The notes below the pieces were generated by a model, which worked only from the letters and a program-made list of their open reading frames with translations, searched no databases and was not told the DNA's origin. Both the position numbers and the translations under genes were made by a program. This document shows positions 15,795 to 23,167 of a stretch of 31,259 nucleotides of DNA, piece by piece (position 1 is the stretch's first letter; the number at the start of each line of letters is the position of its first letter). This DNA is from an uncultured Campylobacter sp. (GTDB lineage Bacteria > Campylobacterota > Campylobacteria > Campylobacterales > Campylobacteraceae), in the NCBI GenBank assembly GCA_900539505.1, contig UQCL01000018.1, positions 1 through 31,259 on the forward strand. The letters are read 5' to 3'.

Positions 15795-16481
15795 TTAAAT
15801 TTGTCCCAAAATCTGCTCGCAAATTTCGCGCGGATCGGCACTTTGATAGATCGGGCGACCGACCACAATAAAATCCGCCCCCGCCTCGCGCGCGACGCCC
15901 AGGTCCGCCACTCGCTTTTGATCCCCCGCACTCTCGCCAAACGGCCGTACGCCCGGGCAGAGCGTGATAAAATTTGCGCTCGTAGCATCCTTTATCAGGC
16001 GGCTCTCGAACGCCGAGCAGACCATGCCGTCAAGCCCGGCCTCGTAGCTCATCACGCTAAATTTGCGCACGGCGTCGCTTAAATTTTGCTCGTAAACCGC
16101 GCTAAATTCGGTCTCGTCAAAGCTAGTTAGCGCAGAGACCGCGAGCACCAGCGGACGCGAAGCTAGCCTATCCAGTCGCTCCATCACGGCTGCCATCGCG
16201 CGCTTGCCGCTGCTTGCATGCACATTTATCATATCGACGCCGATTTTAGCGATCTCCCCGGCGGCGTCTGCCATCGTGTTTGGGATGTCGTATAGTTTTA
16301 GATCGAGGAAAATTTTAAAACCCCCAAGCTTTTTTAGCTCCTCGATAAATCCCGCTCCGTCGCGCAGATATGCTCGCAAGCCCACTTTTAGCCAAATTTT
16401 ATCCGCAAAGTCCGCAAGTCCCTCCGCTAGCTGTAAGCACTGCTGCTTCGAGCCTAGATCAAGCGCGACGCAGAGCTTCAC
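15795..16481 (-). CDS. pyrF: Orotidine 5'-phosphate decarboxylase
   Basis: PyrF makes UMP from OMP, the last step of de novo pyrimidine synthesis. The 228-aa barrel has the catalytic array in FLDLKLYDIPNT (D60, K62, D65), K32 in WLKVGL, and the phosphate loop CPGVRPFGESAGDQKR with FIVVGRPIYQSADP near the end. The start is GTG, overlapping the nusB stop as GTGA, so translation is coupled to nusB. It is the last gene of ribH-nusB-pyrF, an order conserved in Campylobacter. Confidence 0.95.
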   Translation of the reverse strand: MKLCVALDLGSKQQCLQLAEGLADFADKIWLKVGLRAYLRDGAGFIEELKKLGGFKIFLDLKLYDIPNTMADAAGEIAKIGVDMINVHASSGKRAMAAVMERLDRLASRPLVLAVSALTSFDETEFSAVYEQNLSDAVRKFSVMSYEAGLDGMVCSAFESRLIKDATSANFITLCPGVRPFGESAGDQKRVADLGVAREAGADFIVVGRPIYQSADPREICEQILGQI

Positions 16482-17506
16482 CGTTTATCCTTGCCGCGTA
16501 CCGCGCCTTTGCTGCCCGCAGGTCTTTTTAAGACGGCGCCTCTGCCGCCCGCAGATTTTTTCGGCGCGGTAGAGATTTTGCGCCCCGCGCTACTTTTGGG
16601 CGCAGTATTTTTACCCGTAGTGCTCTTTTTCGGTGCCGCGCTTTTGCCGACTCTGAAATTTCTATTCGCGCTCTCTTTTTTCGGCGCGGCGTCTTTGCCT
16701 CGTTCTCCTGCCTTAAAATTTTTGCCTCGCTCGTCCGTTTTGAAATTTTTGCCCGTTTTCTCCGTCTTAAATTTATCTCCGGCCTTGAAATTTCTCTCCG
16801 TTTTAAATTTTTTGCTCGCGGTGGATTCGGATTTTTTTGCGGACGCGCTGCGAGTTTTCAAATTAGCGGGCTTTTTAGACGGTCTGCTTCTTCTCGCCGT
16901 AGAATTTTTCGGCGTGCCGTCCCTCTTTGTCTTAGTAAAATTTTTCATCTTGCCGTCCGCGCCTGCGGGAATGAAATTTTTCGCCGTATCGTCGCTGTCC
17001 GAAACGGCGGAGCTTTCCGCCGCAGCGGGCTTGAAATTTTCGCTTGTCGCTGTGGATAGCTCGGAATTTACGCTTGCCGTTGTATTCGGCTTAGAAATTT
17101 TATCCGCCGCGATGTTTACGGGGCTATCTTTTAGCGCATCCAGCACGCCGTTTATAAATCTTGGCGAGATGCCAAGCTCTTTGGCGGAGTTGATTGCTTC
17201 GTTTATGACGATGCCCGCGTCCGTGTCCGTAAAGCGCAGTTCATACGCCCCGAGCCGCAGTATCGCGCGCTCCAGAGCCGAAATTTCGGCGAGCTTGAAT
17301 TCCTTTAAATTTTCATCTATCAGCGCATCGACCGCGGCGAGATTTTCGCTAGCGCCGCGCAGAAGCGCCAGCGTCCAGTTGCGCTGCTCGTTGCGAATGC
17401 GCTTTTCTTCCAGATATTCGTCCGCAAAGTCCTCGCCGCCGCCGTTCATATCCCGGGAGTAAAGCAGCGAGATCGCAGCAAGCCTGGCTTGGTGTCTGGT
17501 GGCCAT
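16478..17506 (-). CDS. nusB: Transcription antitermination factor NusB with 209-aa basic tail
   Basis: NusB binds boxA RNA with NusE (S10) to promote antitermination of rRNA transcription. Residues 1-133 are a complete helical NusB (ATRHQARLAAISLLYSRD, ISALERAILRLGAYELRF, VINEAINSAKELGISPRFINGVLDAL). Bacterial NusB is usually near 130-150 aa; here a 209-residue tail follows, nearly all Lys/Ser/Ala/Gly/Asn/Arg. It contains repeated NFKAG/KFKTE/GKNFKT units and then APKKS/GKNTAPKS units. The tail is disordered and strongly positive, so nucleic-acid binding is plausible but unproven. Its DNA is AAATTT-rich. It starts 1 nt after the ribH stop. Confidence 0.88.
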   Translation of the reverse strand: MATRHQARLAAISLLYSRDMNGGGEDFADEYLEEKRIRNEQRNWTLALLRGASENLAAVDALIDENLKEFKLAEISALERAILRLGAYELRFTDTDAGIVINEAINSAKELGISPRFINGVLDALKDSPVNIAADKISKPNTTASVNSELSTATSENFKPAAAESSAVSDSDDTAKNFIPAGADGKMKNFTKTKRDGTPKNSTARRSRPSKKPANLKTRSASAKKSESTASKKFKTERNFKAGDKFKTEKTGKNFKTDERGKNFKAGERGKDAAPKKESANRNFRVGKSAAPKKSTTGKNTAPKSSAGRKISTAPKKSAGGRGAVLKRPAGSKGAVRGKDKR

Positions 17507-17507
17507 T

Positions 17508-17978
17508 TTACGCCTTTATGTTGCGAAATAGACTTAGAAGCTCGATCGCGCCGCTCATCGCTTCAAAGCCCTTATTGCCGGCTTTTGCTCCTGCTCGCTC
17601 GATCGCTTGCTCGATATTATCGGTAGTCAGCACGCCGAAAGTCACGGGTGCGCCGTATTTTAGCATGGTGTTTGCGATCCCCTTGCTTACTTCGGCGCTT
17701 ACGTAGTCAAAATGCGGTGTAGAGCCGCGGATCACCGCGCCTAGGCAGACGACGGCGTCGTAGAGCTTGGAGCTTAGCGCCTTTTCAAGCGCGAGCGGGA
17801 TCTCAAAAGCGCCCGGCACCAGCATAAGGCTTAAATTTTCCTCCTTGCCGCCGTGGCGCAAAAACGCATCGTGCGCCCCCTCGACTAGGCGATCGGTGAT
17901 GATGTGGTTGAAGCGGGCGTTGATGATTAGGATCTTTTCGCTGCCCTTAAGAGCAAGCGAGCCTTCGATGATTTTCAT
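17508..17978 (-). CDS. ribH: 6,7-dimethyl-8-ribityllumazine synthase
   Basis: RibH condenses 5-amino-6-ribitylaminouracil with dihydroxybutanone phosphate in riboflavin synthesis and assembles into icosahedral or pentameric shells. The 156-aa product has normal length and all motifs: INARFNHIITDRL, VPGAFEIPLALEKAL, CLGAVIRGSTPHFDYVS with catalytic H89, GVLTTDNIEQAIERAG and KGFEAMSGAIE. AAAGGAAAA precedes the ATG. It heads the compact ribH-nusB-pyrF operon. The upstream partner kdsA, usual in C. jejuni, is absent; a decayed exporter gene is there instead. Confidence 0.95.
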   Translation of the reverse strand: MKIIEGSLALKGSEKILIINARFNHIITDRLVEGAHDAFLRHGGKEENLSLMLVPGAFEIPLALEKALSSKLYDAVVCLGAVIRGSTPHFDYVSAEVSKGIANTMLKYGAPVTFGVLTTDNIEQAIERAGAKAGNKGFEAMSGAIELLSLFRNIKA

Positions 17979-18014
17979 GATTTTCCTTTGCGTTAAATTT
18001 AGCGCTAAGCTTAG

Positions 18015-18435
18015 CTAAATTCGCCAAAATTCTAAATTAATTTCAGCATCACGGCGCTTGAAATTATGAGAAATAACAGGCGCTTTGCGCGCAGAAATTT
18101 TCTCGCGGTGGATGAATACGCCTAGGATCACAGCGCCGATCGTGCCAATACCTATGCATAAGCTTAGCGTGAATATGAAAAATATGCGAAGCAGATTAAT
18201 CTCTGCGCCCTCTTTTAGCGCGACGATCGTTTAGAGTGAAGTGATAAAAGCGTGCCGAGCCCCGTGTATAGGACGTATGCGAGCGCAGCGCTATGTATTT
18301 CAAAGCAAGCATAAATATAAAAAAGCTTGCAATTACGCAGGTGGCGGTCAGTAGCCAATCGTGCGTACTAGAAGCGCGCTTAAGCCCGTACGCCCGGTCG
18401 CACGCAAAAAGCGCTCCGATAATGATGAAAAACAA
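18015..18435 (-). pseudogene. Decayed small multidrug resistance (SMR/EmrE-type) exporter gene
   Basis: On the minus strand, the first frame gives FFIIIGALFACDRAYGLKRA and then FFIFMLALKYIAL. A shift near 18272 brings in AYVLYTGLGTLLSLHSK, and a second shift near 18237 brings in IVALKEGAEINLLRIFFIFTL followed by GIGTIGAVILGVFIHREKIS. Together these follow the four-helix SMR order (GLK after helix 1, YxxYTGLGT in helix 3, a terminal helix after the acidic turn). There is no ATG start and the reading frame changes at least twice. The extra end could come from a second SMR gene, since these often occur as pairs. Confidence 0.6.
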
Positions 18436-18481
18436 AGCTTTTGGTTATTCAAAACCGCCTAAATTTTAAATTTGAAGCGCG

Positions 18482-18487
18482 ATTATA
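18482..18487 (-). promoter_or_regulatory. Probable extended -10 promoter for the ribH operon
   Basis: On the minus strand CCTGTTATAATCGCG holds TATAAT with a TG element. It lies about 50 nt before the SMR remnant, which is followed at 36 nt by ribH. The promoter probably now serves ribH-nusB-pyrF across the dead gene. Confidence 0.5.
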
Positions 18488-18568
18488 ACAGGAGCGAGTT
18501 CAGATTGAAATTCATCTTAAAATTAATCCTAAATAATAAATTTTATTAATCATTTAGAAATTTTAGGC

Positions 18569-18574
18569 TATAAT
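18569..18574 (+). promoter_or_regulatory. Probable sodB promoter with A/T-rich near-palindrome upstream
   Basis: TATAAT lies 31 nt before sodB. Just upstream is the near-palindrome AATAATAAATTTTATTAAT (about 18531-18549), which could bind a Fur- or PerR-type regulator. That assignment is inference from position and symmetry. Confidence 0.5.
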
Positions 18575-18604
18575 CGCTTCAAAATTCATTTCAAGGAGAG
18601 AAAG

Positions 18605-19228
18605 ATGTTTAAACTTAGAGAGTTGCCGTTCGATGCGGCGCACAACGCGGTCGTAAGCAAGCAAACCTGTGATTATCACCACGGCAAGCACCATGCGACC
18701 TATGTGGCAAATTTAAATAAACTTACCGAATCGGGTGAGTTTGCGGGCAAGGGGCTTTACGAGATCGTAACGGCTGCTAGCGGTGGGCTTTTTAACAACG
18801 CTGCGCAGGTTTACAACCACGATTTTTACTGGGATTGCATCGCAAAGCCTAGCGAGGCTTCCGCGGAGCTAAAATCGGCACTAGCGGAAAATTTTGCGGA
18901 TTTTAAAAGCGAGTTTTTGGCTGCTGCTACGGCGCATTTTGGCTCGGGCTGGGTTTGGCTTGCTTACGATCCGAAATCGGGCAAGCTTTGCATCAAAGTG
19001 ACCCAAAACGCCGCTACTCCGGTAACCGAGGGGCTCGTGCCGCTTCTAGTCGTGGACGTTTGGGAGCACGCGTATTACATCGACGAGTACAATGCGCGCC
19101 CGAAATATTTGGAAAAATTCTACGCAGGCATCAACTGGGGATTCGTCTCAAGTGCCTATGAATGGGCGAAAAAAGAGGGTCTAGGCTCGGTGAAATTTTA
19201 TATGGGCGAGCTTCACGGTAGAGATTAA
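18605..19228 (+). CDS. sodB: Iron superoxide dismutase
   Basis: SodB removes superoxide in the cytoplasm. The 207-aa product has all four metal ligands: H25 (DYHHGKHH), H72 (AAQVYNHDFYW), D151 and H155 (VDVWEHAYYIDEYNARP). FNNAAQVYNH and FGSGWVWL are the Fe-type signature. AAGGAG lies 8 nt before the ATG. It is transcribed alone, divergent from the ribH operon. A perfect TTAAATTTTAAAATTTAA palindrome follows the stop. Confidence 0.96.
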   Translation: MFKLRELPFDAAHNAVVSKQTCDYHHGKHHATYVANLNKLTESGEFAGKGLYEIVTAASGGLFNNAAQVYNHDFYWDCIAKPSEASAELKSALAENFADFKSEFLAAATAHFGSGWVWLAYDPKSGKLCIKVTQNAATPVTEGLVPLLVVDVWEHAYYIDEYNARPKYLEKFYAGINWGFVSSAYEWAKKEGLGSVKFYMGELHGRD

Positions 19229-19458
19229 ATTTTAAAATTTAAACGGAAGCGGCGCGGACGGGATGCGGTGATGATACACAAAGCCAAAACCGCTTAAACG
19301 CGCCGCCGTTTCGCTATGAGTTCGCTACGGACGCGGATCCGCTGCGGCGCTTGGCACACGCGATTGATCGCTTAAAATTTTAATTCAAAGCTAGCGGCTA
19401 AATTTTTAAGGGCTTTTCTTGAGATTAGTCGCAGCAATACCGCTTTTCAATCTATATT

Positions 19459-20039
19459 TTAGCCCAAAATCATCCACAGTCCGATCGCGCACATCAGCAC
19501 AGAGCAGAAAATTTCGAGATATTTCAAATGGGTTTTCAGCAGATTTTTTAGCACCGCTCCGCCCAGCGCGTAGATGCTAAGGCAGATGCTTTCGCTTACG
19601 CACAGCGTAGCGACGAGGGCGAAGGTGCGCGCGCCGAAAAGATTGTCCGCGTCCAAAAACGGCGGAAAGAGCGCGGTAAAAATATCCACGCCTTGGGGTT
19701 TGAGACCGCGACTACGAGGCCTTGGAAGAAGATATTTTCGCTGCGCTTTTGTTTTTGCAGCTTGAAATTTCCGCGCGCTAAAAAGGTCGCGACGCCCAGA
19801 TATAAAATATACGCGCCGCCTAAAATTTTAATCGCGCTAAGCGCCGCAGGGTGCGCAAGCAGAATACCCGCGACGCCGAATATGCACGCAAGCGCCACGA
19901 GCGTGACGCCTAGCACCTGCGCAAGTAGCGCGGGCAGCGCCTTAAGATAGCCGCGCGCGATGCCGAGATTTAGCGCATAGGTCATGTTGATGCCTGGCAT
20001 CAGCGATATCGGGAAGATCGTAAGGAAAAACAGAAGCAT
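19459..20039 (-). pseudogene. LysE-family amino acid/metabolite exporter, frameshifted
   Basis: The first frame (20039 to about 19690) gives a LysE start: FPISLMPGINMTYALNLGIA, ARGYLKALPALLAQVLG, KILGGAYILYLGVATF and VVAVSNPKAW. After W, at about 19690, the sequence continues in another frame as IFTALFPPFLDAD and two further membrane helices to a stop at 19459. The joint falls exactly in the conserved NPKAW-xxF-xxxxPxFxD junction of the family, so a single 1-nt loss near ATATTTTTACC explains both halves. It may be a true recent mutation, a phase-variable site or a sequencing error. AGAGG precedes the ATG. Confidence 0.8.
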
Positions 20040-20539
20040 TGCAAACCTCTAAATTGCGGCTAAATTTTAAATTTATCGCGAGCCTGTCGCGGAAATTTTA
20101 AGGCGCGGCGGCGAATGAAATTTTAAAATTCCGCCGCGTCTTTTTGCGATTATCATCACGCTTGCACGGCACGTGCAGATAAAATTTTAAAATTCTGACG
20201 CCCGCTTCGCTAGACGCGTCCAAGCTTTTTACGGGGCGGGAAGGGGGCCTCGGTTGCGAGGTCGCATTTTTCGCAGAGGCGGCGTTACTTCCGCGCACTG
20301 TATCGCTCTGCTCGCCTCAAATTCCGCCTAACCCTCGACGACGCCTTACAAGAGGCAGGACGCGGTTGCGCTAAATTTATATTATAATTGTGCGCAGCGT
20401 AAAAACCCACGCCGCAGCGTATGCAACGGAACGAATGAAATTTTAAAATTCTACACGCCTTGGCATAAAATATATTGCGGCGAAGTGAGCCGCACCGCCG
20501 CGGACAAATTTAAAATTTAAAACTCTCGCGGTTTTAAAT
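20040..20539. other. 500-nt gene-free stretch with repeated AAATTTTAAAATT words
   Basis: Five to six copies of AAATTTTAAAATT-like palindromes occur here (near 20091, 20117, 20180, 20437 and 20510). Two are preceded by GAATG and followed by C. No gene is recognisable. Confidence 0.55.
20104..20138 (+). terminator. GC-rich stem with A/T loop followed by T-run
   Basis: CGCGGCGG (20104-20111) pairs with CCGCCGCG (20131-20138); TCTTTTT follows on the plus strand. The loop carries the AAATTTTAAAATT palindrome. It looks like a terminator for plus-strand transcription, although no plus-strand gene lies just upstream. Confidence 0.4.
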
Positions 20540-21907
20540 TTAGCCGAAAATCCCGTATCCGAAGATCACCGCGATGATAAGCGGCAGGATAAATTTGACA
20601 TACAAAAACCAAACTCCCGCGAGCCTCGCGCTCAAATCGCCTTCGTTGGTGAGCTCGTAGATCGCGTCTTTTTTCAGCACCCAGCCCACGTAGATGCAGC
20701 ATAGCAGCGCCGTTAGCACGAAAAATACGTTCGCACTTACGAAGTCGAAGGCGTCGAAAACCGAGCGCCCCAGAATTTTAACGTCCGCAAGCACGCTGCT
20801 TGAGAGTATGCAGGGCAGGTTGCCGAGCACGAAGACGCCGCCGAGCGTTAAATTTACCGCTTTTAGCGTTGAAAAGCCGAAGCGCTCCTCGACGAAATTT
20901 ATGATGACCTGATAGATCGTGATCGACGTCGTAAGCGCGGCGATGAGCAAAATCGAGAGAAAGACCACCGCGACGGCGTTGCCGAAGGGCATGTGCGAAA
21001 ACGCGATCGGCAGGCTCTTGAAAACCAGCGACGAGCCGCTGCTCGGCTCAAGCCCCGCGCTAAAGAGTGACGGGAAGATCATAAAGCCCGCAAGCACGGC
21101 GATGAGCGTGTTTACGACTGCGGTGATGGTGGCCGTTTGCATCAGCTTCTCGTCTTTGTTTAAAAAGCTCGACAGCGTGATCATCACGCCGAAACCGAGC
21201 GAGAGCGCGAAAAAGACCTGACCCAAAACGTCGATCAAAAGCTTGGGCGTGATCTTGGCAAAATCGACGCCGAGATAAAATTTCACGCCTTCCTTTGCGC
21301 CTTCTAGCGTTAAATTTGTAAGGATTACGGCGATGAAGCATAAAAATAGCGCGGGCATTAGAAATTTTACGAATTTTTCGATCCCCTCGATGATGCCGTT
21401 TTTCAAAATGTACCAGTTGATCGCTATGAAAACGAGCGTGTAAGCTCCGACGCCGAGCGGGCTATTTTCGATATGATCTGCGTAGAATTTTTGCGTGAAT
21501 GCGGGGTCTGTGATCCGCGCGGAGAGGTCGAAGTTGCCGCTTACGATGTTTACGATATAGGTTAGCACCCAGCCGCCGAGAACCATATAGTAGGCTAAAA
21601 TTCCAAACGCGCCGATTACGCCCATGATGCCTACGATCTTCCATGCGGGCTTTATGCGCGAGCCATCCTTTTTGGGCGCTGCGAAGGCATCGACGCAGTT
21701 TCTTAGCGCGCGGCGTCCGATGACGTTTTCTACTAAGATCATCGGGATTCCAAGCACGATCATCGCGATACAAAACACGAGCACGTAGGCGCCGCCGCCA
21801 TTTTCGCCGACTAAATACGGAAACCTCCACGTACAACCAAAGCCGATCGTGGCGCCTGCGACGGTTAAAATATATGTGAGCTTGCTGCTCCAGGTCTGTC
21901 TCGGCAC
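20540..21907 (-). CDS. Sodium-dependent transporter, neurotransmitter:sodium symporter family
   Basis: NSS/SNF proteins are LeuT-fold inner-membrane carriers that import amino acids or related compounds with sodium. The 455-aa product begins with the family hallmark ILTVAGATIGFGCTWRFPYLVGENGGGAYVLVF and continues through about eleven to twelve helices, ending in VKFILPLIIAVIFGYGIFG. Substrate cannot be told from sequence. The start is 9 nt after the rsfS stop, so it is probably the last gene of the serS-ORF-nadD-rsfS unit. Confidence 0.92.
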   Translation of the reverse strand: MPRQTWSSKLTYILTVAGATIGFGCTWRFPYLVGENGGGAYVLVFCIAMIVLGIPMILVENVIGRRALRNCVDAFAAPKKDGSRIKPAWKIVGIMGVIGAFGILAYYMVLGGWVLTYIVNIVSGNFDLSARITDPAFTQKFYADHIENSPLGVGAYTLVFIAINWYILKNGIIEGIEKFVKFLMPALFLCFIAVILTNLTLEGAKEGVKFYLGVDFAKITPKLLIDVLGQVFFALSLGFGVMITLSSFLNKDEKLMQTATITAVVNTLIAVLAGFMIFPSLFSAGLEPSSGSSLVFKSLPIAFSHMPFGNAVAVVFLSILLIAALTTSITIYQVIINFVEERFGFSTLKAVNLTLGGVFVLGNLPCILSSSVLADVKILGRSVFDAFDFVSANVFFVLTALLCCIYVGWVLKKDAIYELTNEGDLSARLAGVWFLYVKFILPLIIAVIFGYGIFG

Positions 21908-21916
21908 GCTCCCTCC

Positions 21917-22252
21917 TTAAAATTGCTCTTTTTTGAGCTTGTCGAGGAAATCCTCGATATTATATTTGGCGCGGTAAGCCTCGCTGATGAGATGGACTAT
22001 GATGTCGCCGAGATCGACGACGCTCCACTCATCGCCGCTTTCGATAGCCAAAAACTCCTCACCGAGCGGCTTGAGCACGCTTTTTAGCTCCTCGATGAGC
22101 GAGGCGGCGTGGCGGGCGGTCAGCATAGTGGCGATAACTACGAATTTCGCGATATATTCGCGCCCCTCCATATCGATGATCTGGACATCTTCGGCCTTCT
22201 TTTCGTTTAAAATTTCGGCGATCCGCTCCGCCCTTTGCTTTGGATCTTGCAT
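21917..22252 (-). CDS. rsfS: Ribosomal silencing factor RsfS, in-frame 3' part of the nadD fusion
   Basis: RsfS binds ribosomal protein L14 and blocks subunit joining when nutrients are scarce. The 111-aa segment from ATG 22252 is a complete RsfS (RAERIAEILNEKKAEDVQIIDM, FVVIATMLTARHAASLIEEL, ESGDEWSVVDLGDIIVHLISE, YNIEDFLDKL). AAAAGGAAAGAT stands right before this ATG, a proper ribosome site. It can therefore start on its own even though the upstream nadD frame runs into it without a stop. In other Campylobacter these are two neighbouring genes. Confidence 0.85.
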   Translation of the reverse strand: MQDPKQRAERIAEILNEKKAEDVQIIDMEGREYIAKFVVIATMLTARHAASLIEELKSVLKPLGEEFLAIESGDEWSVVDLGDIIVHLISEAYRAKYNIEDFLDKLKKEQF

Positions 22253-23167
22253 ATCTTTCCTTTTATAAAATTTTATGACCTCTGCTGCGATCTTGGGTGG
22301 GATTTCGCCTTTGAAATCTCGCCTAAAACCGCTTGAGCTCGCATCTACGGCAATCTCGATCCGCCTTAGGCTCGCCCACTGCCGCGGGATCTCGTAGCCG
22401 GGCCGCGTAAGCACGACAAACTCCGCTAATTTCTGAAGCTCGCTAAAATCGCGCCATTTATGAAGCTCGGCTAGGTTGTCGGCACCCACGACGATGTAGA
22501 GCTTTGGTGCTTCGTCTATATGGTTCGCGCTGTTTGCTTTGCTTGCTTCATCTGCACTGCTCACATCGCTTGAGTCATGCAAGTCATTTGTGATATTCAT
22601 GCCATTTGTGCCGCCTGTGTCACCTGCACTATTTGCGTCATTTACATCACCTGTATCAGCAATGCAATTCGCATTGCCGCTTGAAATTTCGCTTGCGTTT
22701 GAAATTTCGTTCCGGGCGGCGTTCGGAATTTTGCTCGCGCTCGAAATTTTATCCCCGACGGAGTTTGAAATTTCTCTCATGACGGCGCCGGGCGCTCTGC
22801 TTGAGGCGGCGCTTGAAATTTTATCCGCGCTTCGGGTTTCGCTCGTCGAGGCTGCCGCCTCGGACGTGATTTTGCCGTTCGCGCCATATTTTTCGAGCAG
22901 AAATTTCACGCTTTGTATCGTGGATACCGAGCGGTTTTGCGAAATTTCATAATCGCTCACCTCCACGTGCGGGGCGTCGCTCCACAGCGCGCGGCACCAT
23001 CTAATCCGCAGTTGCGGAGGCGCCGAAAAGCTCTTTTTAAACGGGTTTAGAAACGACGGCATTATGATCAGCAAATCGGGCTTCAGGCTGGATAAGATCG
23101 CCTTCACCGCGGCGTCGTGTCCTGCATGCGGCGGATCGAAACTGCCGCCGAAAAGCGCGATCTTCAC
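21917..23167 (-). CDS. nadD: Nicotinate-nucleotide adenylyltransferase NadD fused in frame to RsfS
   Basis: NadD makes deamido-NAD from nicotinate mononucleotide and ATP. The GTG at 23167 is chosen because the protein then begins VKIALFGGSFDPPHAGH, the nucleotide-binding GGSFDPxHxGH motif; the longer open frame upstream (to 23257) belongs to the overlapping gene. Conserved SVSTIQ, LYIVVGADNLAELHKWRDF, VVLTRPGY and SSSGFRRDF are present. Two oddities stand out. About 123 residues of Ser/Asn/Ala-rich sequence interrupt the fold (about residues 97-219). There is also no stop codon before the RsfS sequence, giving a 416-aa fusion. The GTG overlaps the previous ORF's stop as GTGA. Confidence 0.88.
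   Translation of the reverse strand: MKIALFGGSFDPPHAGHDAAVKAILSSLKPDLLIIMPSFLNPFKKSFSAPPQLRIRWCRALWSDAPHVEVSDYEISQNRSVSTIQSVKFLLEKYGANGKITSEAAASTSETRSADKISSAASSRAPGAVMREISNSVGDKISSASKIPNAARNEISNASEISSGNANCIADTGDVNDANSAGDTGGTNGMNITNDLHDSSDVSSADEASKANSANHIDEAPKLYIVVGADNLAELHKWRDFSELQKLAEFVVLTRPGYEIPRQWASLRRIEIAVDASSSGFRRDFKGEIPPKIAAEVIKFYKRKDMQDPKQRAERIAEILNEKKAEDVQIIDMEGREYIAKFVVIATMLTARHAASLIEELKSVLKPLGEEFLAIESGDEWSVVDLGDIIVHLISEAYRAKYNIEDFLDKLKKEQF
22511..22879 (-). other. In-frame low-complexity insertion inside nadD
   Basis: About 123 codons. The first half is a tandem series of DKISSA/REISNS/NEISNA/SEISSG units, each carrying GAAATTT or AAATTTC. The second half is Asp/Asn/Thr/Ser-rich (DTGDVNDANSAGDTGG). 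The AAATTT words are spaced by multiples of 3 and all fall in the nAA-ATT-Tnn frame. Confidence 0.8.

Noticed and set aside
16491..17462. Long plus-strand ORF (323 aa) opposite nusB
   Set aside because: It mirrors nusB and its tail exactly; the minus-strand frame carries the conserved NusB domain, so this is a shadow frame.
20098..20460. Clustered AAATTTTAAAATT palindromes as a possible CRISPR array
   Set aside because: Spacing is irregular, repeats are only about 13 nt, and there are no cas genes in the window.
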